From Setaria digitata (lineage: Eukaryota > Nematoda > Chromadorea > Rhabditida > Setariidae): a DNA stretch of 64,000 nt. Shown piece by piece: positions 55,913 through 64,000 of this stretch. The position numbers and the translations under genes were made by a program. The notes under the pieces are model-generated. The model made no database searches, was not told where the DNA came from, and saw nothing but the letters and a program-made list of their open reading frames with translations. The number at the start of each line of letters is the position of its first letter. Position 1 is the first letter of the stretch. Where the stretch lies: assembly GCA_003640385.1 (NCBI GenBank), contig RCAB01000125.1, positions 83,199 to 147,198 on the forward strand, given 5' to 3'.

Positions 55913-57180
55913 TATATATTCTTGAAGCAACAAAAAAGAAAAAGTTTTCATTTTATGCATTTGAAATTTTGTCTCAAAAGAAATGCTACTTTCACGTGTT
56001 CTGCTGTTTGACATTGTGTGATCGAAAACTTTAATAGCTTTTATAACTTTTGTAATCTATCAGAAAATCAGTGATAATCACTTCCCTTTGAAATCAATTA
56101 CAAGTCATTATGCATTATTCCAAAATTTCATACACTTTAGCAAAAATTTCTTTTTTATTGGACACAAATTTTAGAAAGTCAATTTAATTTCAGTCTTCGC
56201 ATGAACTATTCTCCTAATTTTTGAACAAACTCGAAAATATATCCCTTACTGACATTGTGAATGTGCTATAACTTGTCACTTATAATTAATTCCCCGTCAA
56301 TTAAAAATTTTACTACTGGTTGATGTTTTGTTTCTTCCGCAGTTGTTCACGCAAAATACCACTTGTGCGTGAATAATTTGTATCACGTAAAGAGCAAGTT
56401 TATCTGATTTCCTGTCCAACAAAGCACAAAAGAGACAAATTGAATTAAGATTCAGAGAATGGGAAATTAAAATTAAATTCTGAATAAACTGTTTTTCCAT
56501 CAGAATAATTAGACGTGACACACGTATGCTGTCACATGTATGTCATCTAAGGAAAATATACGACAATGATTAGAAAATTGTAAACTGACAAAAAATGTAA
56601 ATATTTCCAAATAATTGTGTGACAGGATTCGGAAGGGACTAACCGAATACTGAAAAGACTTTTAAAATTTCTTGTTAATGATACTGTCCTAAGAACAAAA
56701 AGATAATTAAAAATTAAGAAAGCTAATTTTAAACTTTTACACACTGTTCACTTTTTCTATGCATAATAACTGGAGTAAGGATTGCAACTGAAATGCCATA
56801 TCAGCATTGTCTTAAATGATTATTTCCTACTAATCTAACCCATCTACATTACTGATCTAGCTGATAACGGTTAAATGATAAAATGCACTGACTTTCCGAA
56901 ACACCCCTATGTCCTGTTAGCTCAGGAAAACATCCGTAACAGGAAAACTAGTGGTGGGACACTAGAAGTTTCATAAGAAACTAAACCCGTGGACATTGCA
57001 CATTTTGCTCACTCTTCCTTTCCGTCATCAACTTCGTTCGGCTGTTCCTCAGGTGCTGTTGCACTTCAGGTCGTACTCCCTTCTTTGTTTAGGTCCTTGT
57101 CCTCTGTAGGTCGTGCGCCTCTTTGGGTTCCTGATTAATAACTTATAATTATACTTCATTTTTGATTATTTAATTTTCAG
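55913..57180. other. Region between the LIM gene and DDX1
   Basis: The 3' untranslated region of the LIM gene should occupy the left part. The right part (about 56900-57140) is unusually GC-rich for this window and contains no long ORF. It ends in a strong acceptor (TTTAATTTTCAG at 57180) in front of DDX1. Confidence 0.45.
57169..57180 (+). promoter_or_regulatory. Splice acceptor before DDX1, likely spliced-leader trans-splice site
   Basis: TTTAATTTTCAG sits 40 bases before the DDX1 start codon with no donor or coding exon recognised upstream. In nematodes this layout usually marks trans-splicing. A cis intron in the 5' untranslated region is the alternative. Confidence 0.55.
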
Positions 57181-57220
57181 TAAAGGCTTTGTTGAATTGG
57201 TGAAATATCTAAATAGCAGA

Positions 57221-60200
57221 ATGACAGCCTTCGAAGAGTTGGGTATGTTACCAGAATTGGGCAAAGCGGTTGACGAAATGGATTGGACGTTAGTTGTAGC
57301 TTTTTAAAAGCAGTCGTTCTGGAATATTTGTTCACTGTATAAAAAGTGTGGTAGAAACCAGGAATTCTTAGATTGACTGCTTGGAATGGACAGAATTGGA
57401 ATTCCATGCAAAATGAAATCAAAAGGACTGAACTAAAAAAAAGAGAAAAACATGAAATGTATCTTTTAAAACAACGAATATTTCTATTTTTATATTTCCC
57501 ACGGAAGATAGTAGCATGATGCAATGTTAAATTTTATTTCACTGCAGCAGCAGTATACATGTAATAAATTAATCTTCTTGGTACTCGTAATTTAAGCATG
57601 GTAACATTTTCAGGCTTCCTACAGATATTCAATCAGAAGCAATTCCTGCGATTCTTGGTGGTGGGGATGTACTTATGGTATGCCTCTTCTGTAATTCCAT
57701 TATGCTACTTTATTTTTTAATTACTGCACCTTTTCGAAGGAATTACAGATCCTATAACTGGAACAAAGAAGTTAGCATAATTATATTAATTCAGGCAGCA
57801 GAAACAGGAAGTGGAAAGACAGGTGCATTTTGTCTTCCAGTATTGCAAATAGTTTGGGAATCGTTACGTGATTCGATGTTGGGTAAAACTCATAGCACAA
57901 CTAACTCTACTGGTAAGTTTACCGATATATTTATTGCTTTTTTTACTTGCAATTAAATTTTCGAAAGCCATTATTTGCCAGTAGGCTGGTCAATTAAAGT
58001 TATGGTGGTACCTGTAGTATGTCTTTCATTTCGTTTTTGAAATATAAAAGGAATATTCAGCGTCTTCCGAGTCGTTCCTTTACCTGCTGCAGTTATCCAC
58101 ATTTTTCTTCGTTTATTTTTGGATATCACACTTTCAGGATCTGTTGGGTTAGGTGCATCTCCACCATAACTCTTCAATAAAATATTTGCATCGTTTAAGT
58201 TATGTTATTTTTTATTGAAGAATGATATGATAGTGAAATTTTCATTACAATACATCTCAAGGCCATTTCCAAAATTTGAGGAAACATTATTTCGCGGCAT
58301 GTCGGGAAATTAAGTGGTATTTATTTTCAGTTTGTAATATTAAAATTGCCAATGATATTGCCAAATTTTATGCATTTATTTATTGTTCAGATGAAAGGTG
58401 GTGCTTGAATGTGTATGATAGAGATAATAATCTTGCAATTGATGCGGATGGCTTGCTTTGTCAAAGTCGTGATCCAAAAGCATGGAATGGAACACGTTGT
58501 ACTCGTGGTGTTGTTGGCAAAGGTTGTGATTATACCATCCTTTATTTTCTCAATAGCATTTTGTTACATCTAGTTTACTGGAATATATATCCTCATTTTG
58601 TACATTCCAATACAAATTTGCATACAAATGTTAGTTGAAATTTGCAGGGAAATTTTACTATGAAGGAACAATTACTGATGACGGGTTGTGTCGTCTGGGG
58701 TGGTCAGCTGCTCATGCTGTTCTAGACGTAGGTGCGTTTTTGTTTTATACACGTTCATCCATGGACTTTGAGGTTTGATTCTATATACTGTCTCAAAACA
58801 GACACCAGCTTTTAGTTGAGACTTGAAAAAATTTTTCTCTTCCTTCCTTCTCTCTCAGATTGTAATGAGATATTTCTGAAATTAAAAAAATCTGGTTGAT
58901 CTGCAGATCTCGCATTCAGTATTTGTCCAAATAGTGTTTTATTTTTCCTTGACTCTGAATATTAATCTTCTGTTTCTAAATTTTTTTTCTCTTTTTCTTA
59001 AAAGCGAGAAGCGAGAATTTTTTTCATAGGTTTTTAAGGTACTGATCAAAATAGTTTTGGCTACGGTGGCACTGGCAAAAAAAGCTATAACAAACAGTTT
59101 GATAATTATGGTACTTCTTTCACATTGGGTGATACCATTGGATGTATGCTGGATTTGGATAATGGTACAATTGCTTTTTCAAAAAATGGCAAGCATCTGG
59201 GAAAAGCTTTTGACATTCCACAAACATTACGGAATACACCACTGTATCCAGCTGTAGTTTTGAAGGTACATTTTTTCTAAATTATTAGAATTCCCTTTTT
59301 TTTTTTTAATGTTATCAAGGACGTCAGACCCTTCTATATCGGATGACATATTTTACTATGTCATGTTGCTATTTGGAGCAGTTTAAATTATCTGATTTCA
59401 TCGCTGGTGCAGATTATGAGATTAATCATTATATTGATATCCTGAATATATTGTGGGATATAATTTCGTGATGTTTATCTGATATTTTTAGACATGAGTA
59501 TTCGAATGCATGCTTGTATTTTTCAGCATGAGGTCATTTAAGACTCGTAACATCTTAGTTCAACCGAACTCAATTTTTTTTTTTATAGAATGCCGAAATA
59601 CGATTTAATTTTGGTGAAACAGAATTAAAACATCTTGCGGAGGTTTGTGGCAGTGATTGTTCTTGGTTTCTGAAAAGTTTTATTTATTAATGAAGCTGGA
59701 GGAAGGTATACTTCAACCACTTTTTCATTTATTACTGTTGTTTCTAGCAACGTCTAGTTTTAGAAAATTTAAAAATTTTAGAAACGAATTTTTACTTCTT
59801 ACTTTGATATATTTTAGGGCTATGTTGCTCTTTGCAAGGCACCTTCAGAAAATACTGTGATTTCATCTAACAGTTCAAGTGCTAACAAACCAAAGAAAGT
59901 TGCGGAATCAAATGCACCGGCATGTATTATAATTGAACCTACCAAAGAATTAGCGGAGCAAACCGATGGTCAGCTGAAAACGTTCAAGAAATATCTTAAA
60001 GAGCCAACTATAAGGTAATGTGTTAAGGATTAATTTTTTGTTCTGCAGATCGTTTTAATACCTTATTATGATTTACGTTTTGTTATGCGAAATTGTACTT
60101 ATACAATTGGATATTCTAAGTAAATGATATATTGCTAAAGCTGCTATTAATCTTGTGTTATAGAAACTCTACTGAGTTAACCCTTGTTTCTAGACACATT

Positions 60201-63200
60201 TACAGCTTGAAATGAAATGACAATTTCACTATATTTACGCAGAAAAAAAAAAAAAAGAATTTGGAATTAATTAATTTGTTTTGAATGTTGGCTGTGCTGT
60301 AAATTTAGTAATTAAAAATATCAGATGAGCGTATCACTACTCTAATGATATGGTATTTCCAGTGCTTATTTTGATCTCTTATCTCATTAGGAATAACCAT
60401 TATAGTTTTCAGAAATGCTCTTGTCATAGGCAGTATCTCAATGCATGAGCAGTTGCGGATTATCACGTCAGGTATAGATATAATCACGTGTACACCAGGA
60501 AGGTTGGAAGATTTAATCCAAAGTGGCAAGATCTTATTATCTAATGTCCGATTCTTCATTCTTGACGAAGCTGTAAGTATATGATTTTTCTATTTTGCAT
60601 ATTACTCTAAACCATCTTGCTCGAATTTAGCTCGTGATTTTTAGATTAGGCTTCTTTGCACATGAGGTTGTAAGGAGTTTTCTTTTTAGCATTCATTACT
60701 TTAGTCATCTAAAGTTCGTTTGATTTTATTATTCTTCCAACTTCTACAGATTTCACTGCATAAGTCACTCATCGTTTACTCTATTTTATTTTTGTGCTTG
60801 CTATATTTGCAATTTTTTAAATATCGATTTAGCTGAAACATTTCACTCCAAATCATTTTTTTTAGCCAGCACTCAAAAATAGCGAGTGCTGTGTATTTGG
60901 AAATAAAATGCATTAAAAATTTAATTGGACAGAATTTCTTAGAAGTTCTAAAATTGAGATCAGATTATCATTATTCATTTATAAAAGTACACAGTCAAAT
61001 TAAAGAAGATGTTTGTAGGATTCATTAGTATCAGCAAAAAATCATTTGCCTGTTATCGAACGTATCTATGCAGCGTTACCAAAGATAACGGCATTAGGGG
61101 AGCGGTTGCAAATGATCGTTTGTTCTGCAACATTACATAATTTTGATGTTAAGAAGCTTGCTGTAAGTTATTTTCACAAGCATCTTTTGTCATTTAAAAT
61201 GAATATTTATTTTAGAAACGCAGAAATTCTGTGCATGACATATATTTTCTATCAGTATTTGAAAATATGCGTTATGTTCTAGTTGACGTAAATATTACGT
61301 TCTGAGATGTGCGATTGTTAATGTCCAAAAGTATTAAAATATCGCGGATATAGTCTTTATGACGAGTATCCAATGTACGATAACTTATTCAAGTAAATAA
61401 AGGTTCAAGGAATATGCTTTATCACCCTAATAAATCTGCAGTGGGACATAAATGTCTTGCAAACATGGACGAAGTGTCAGTCTTCCACGATCTCGGCTTA
61501 AAAATAAGGAATATTTTAGGATCGTATGATGCATTTTCCGCAATGGGTAGATCTCAAAGGACAGGATTCTGTACCTGATACTGTTCATCACGTTATTTGT
61601 AAAGTTGATGCCAAGACAGATCGTATATGGATACGCCTCAAACGAGAAGATAGGATTGAGGTATTATTATACGATAGCCTTATAAATTATAACAGATGCG
61701 AATTATTTTTTGTGGTTTGATCTTCATCTGTTTTTCAGACAGATGGAATCCACGTGAATGATGAAGTCTATCCAGGAACTGATTATCCAGAAACTCTATC
61801 TGAGGGTACGAAAATTCTGAAAGGTGAATATGTGAGGAAGGTTTGTTTTCATTTTCTTTTTTTTTTTTTTTTTCGAATTGCACCTTATAAATCCTCAAGT
61901 TTTGGTTCTCTAACTTTTGCAGGCCATTCGTCAATGTAATATGGATCAAGGCATCATTTTTTGTCGTACAAAACTTGACTGCGACAATTTGGAAAGGTAT
62001 CTGAAACGTAAAGAACGAGGTTAATTTAATACAAGTTCTTATTATAAGTTCGGGTTTAGAAAAGGTTTTTTATTTCCATCGATTTCAAGACTAAATTTTG
62101 ACATGATTTTTTATATTTAATTAGGTTTGGACATAATTTTTTTTTTTTAATCACTAATTTTCTGATAGTTCAGATCTTACATGTGTTTGTTTGCATGGTG
62201 ATCGTCGACCAGATGAAAGAACTCGAAATTTGGAAGCTTTTAAGGTTCATTACTAATTTAAAGATGCATAATTTGCCCGAAATTTCTTTCCAAAAAAAAA
62301 AAGTTTTTCTCTGATAAATATGTAATTATGAAAATTTTTGTCCTCATATGGATCTCTTTTTTCCTTTGTAAGATGAAATTAGTTTCAGAAAGGAGCGGCT
62401 AGATTTCTTATTTGCACTGATGTTGCTGCACGTGGTATCGATGTGAAGGGAATTCCGTTCGGTTTGTTTCTTTTTTTTTTACGACTTAATGTGCTTAGCA
62501 CTACTTATACTAGTAGAATACTAATAGAAATTAATTTAAAAAATACGTGATGCAACAACTGACTATTGTCATCTTCATTTTCACAGTAGGTCCCAGAAAA
62601 AATTAATGTAAATTCCAATAAAATATTTTACACTTTATCGCTTTATGGCGATTATTTTGCAGTGATTAACGTAACATTACCGGATGAAAAAGCGAACTAC
62701 CTTCATAGAATTGGTCGTGTAGGTCGTGCAGAAAGGTCTGTTTTTCTTTTTTGTAAATGTCACTTTTTAATTTTTCGAACTTCTCTGCATTTAATTGTAT
62801 TCATCACCTCATTTCATTTTTTTTTATTTTTCAGAACATTAAGCAATTTTGTCATTATTACTGCTCACCAGTCGCTCACTTTTTTAATGATAGCATCTCA
62901 TGAACACATGTAATTATCTTCAAAAAAGAAAAGATCAGACATTAAATTAAAGGAGAAACAGTAAAAAAGAGATGAGGAGCAGTAAATGGATACTAACACC
63001 CTAGTGATGCCTTCGCATTATTTAGTTGCTCGATCTGAATTACTTTCTTTATTTTTTAAATTCTCTAAATTAATACAAATTTCAGGATGGGTTTAGCGAT
63101 CTCCCTGGTTTCAGCTCATCCCGAAAAGGTATGGTACCATAAATGCCCTTCACGTGGTGTTAACTGTTTCAACACAGCTTTGGTAACACAACGTGGTTGT

Positions 63201-63794
63201 GCAATTTGGTACGATGAACCAAAAGTTCGTCTTGTTTCATGGATATATTTTTTTTTTTTTTTTTTTTATTCGAAAAGTCCTTCGAGTATTTTCACGATCC
63301 GTGAAACTGATAAAAAAGAGTTAGCGATGTCATGTGAGATTTTTTTTTCATTTTATAAATTTTGTCTTATTTGATTTTTTTATTTTTATCCTTAATTCTC
63401 TTCAAAAACACTTTTTTTACACCTGTAAGTTTTAGCTTTTGGAAGACATTGAGGAGCATTTGGGTGTAACAATTGCGCAAATCGATACTGATTTCAACAT
63501 ACCGGTTGACGAGTTCGATGGTAAAGTTGTTTATGGAGCAAAGCGAGCTAATACAGGTGTTATGTTTTTCATTTTCTTAATTCTTTGATCTTTGTACTTC
63601 TCTAATACTTCTAATAGTTGTAATTTCATTATGAATATCTATTATTTGTAAGAAAATTTTAGTTGTTTTCAGGCAGCATTTATGAGGGTCATGCAGTACA
63701 GTTATCTGGGGCAGTTGCGCAGCTCGCGGATTTGGAACGTTCTCTGCAGCTGTCATATTTGAGAATGTTTATGACTTCAGAAAAAAGGAAGTAA
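57221..63794 (+). CDS. ddx-1: ATP-dependent RNA helicase DDX1, complete
   Basis: DDX1 is a DEAD-box helicase with an inserted SPRY domain, acting in RNA processing and the tRNA-ligase complex. Nineteen exons join in phase: 57221-57288, 57614-57677, 57795-57912, 58391-58522, 58648-58731, 59039-59265, 59589-59642, 59818-60014, 60413-60572, 61019-61162, 61520-61660, 61739-61840, 61923-62019, 62174-62244, 62389-62461, 62663-62735, 63086-63224, 63436-63556 and 63673-63794. The product has 728 residues (human 740). In order: [11 protein letters not shown] (Q motif), [12 protein letters not shown] (motif I), SPRY domain (exons 4-7, with GWS and SKNGKHLG), [10 protein letters not shown] (Ia), TPGRLEDL (Ib), LDEAD split across an intron (II), SATLH (III), [13 protein letters not shown] (IV), [10 protein letters not shown] (V), [11 protein letters not shown] (VI), then the DDX1-specific [15 protein letters not shown] and [13 protein letters not shown] tail. 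No catalytic residue is missing. The extreme C-terminus after EKRK is diverged. Confidence 0.95.
57971..58300 (-). CDS. Possible gene or retrocopy nested antisense in DDX1 intron 3
   Basis: Inside the 478-nt intron 57913-58390, on the opposite strand, a frame ending at 57971 reads [20 protein letters not shown], then a basic segment with [15 protein letters not shown], and ends TLIDQPTGK. It is GC-richer and less AT-biased than typical intron ORFs here. An ATG frame (58300-58254, [15 protein letters not shown]) can be joined to it in phase through a weak GTATTG donor and a weak GAAGAG acceptor, giving 81 residues; read without that intron it lacks a start. It could be a small nested gene, the last exon of a decayed gene, or a retrocopy fragment. 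Family not recognised. Confidence 0.3.
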
Positions 63795-64000
63795 AAGCCC
63801 AATTATATAATGGCATTAACGCTTCAGATGAATACTTTGCGCATTCTGTACTTGATATTCAGTGATTTTCAATTTTCTGTCTTTGTAATAATGCATTGTT
63901 TATAATATTTTATTCTTTGCTGTTAAATATTTTGAAAAGTATTTAGAAGGTGATAATAAGATCTTTGATTTGATTCGTATGTTTGGACATAACCTGGTAA

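Overview
The window is nuclear DNA of a nematode, very probably a filarial (Onchocercidae-like) worm. It is strongly AT-rich and full of poly-A/poly-T tracts. Its protein-coding genes are cut into many short exons (about 55-340 nt), joined across introns with nematode-type borders (TTTTCAG acceptors, GTAAGT-like donors). Several first exons begin just after an isolated acceptor, as expected for spliced-leader trans-splicing. The exon joins below were made by hand, checking reading phase at each border; family names come from recognising conserved protein sequence, not from a database search.

Layout. (1) 1-5866, minus: most of TRAPPC10, a TRAPP II vesicle-tethering subunit; its C-terminus runs off the left edge and its first exon was not found. 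(2) 7351-7619, plus: a possible 40-residue protein in the gap between genes. (3) 7793-13510, minus: a DH-PH Rho GEF most like PLEKHG5/Syx, ending in a PDZ-ligand tail. (4) 14-32 kb: a long AT-rich stretch without a large gene, but with coding-like islands: an ORF at 18711-19043, an exon with a dibasic site at 26457-26595, and a clean two-exon small secreted protein at 28933-29441. (5) 32467-37851, plus: an 11-exon SLC17-like major facilitator transporter with a MITE-like element in one intron. (6) 38-52 kb: a second sparse region with a two-exon candidate at 39222-39632, a 440-bp pure CT microsatellite, T-rich sequence giving spurious hydrophobic ORFs, and an orphan exon at 51511-51565. (7) 52681-55912, plus: a three-LIM-domain protein of the Ajuba/LIMD1/WTIP family, 10 exons. 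(8) 57181-63794, plus: the complete DDX1 RNA helicase in 19 exons, with a possible gene nested antisense in its third intron.

The five large genes are ordinary conserved eukaryotic genes (Golgi trafficking, Rho signalling, solute transport, adhesion/Hippo-type signalling, RNA metabolism) and show no functional cluster. The LIM gene and DDX1 share a strand and lie 1.3 kb apart, each preceded by a good acceptor, so both may be trans-spliced. The least explained material is the set of small candidate genes in the sparse regions. Two places carry a single N flanked by near-identical direct repeats and look like unresolved assembly joins.
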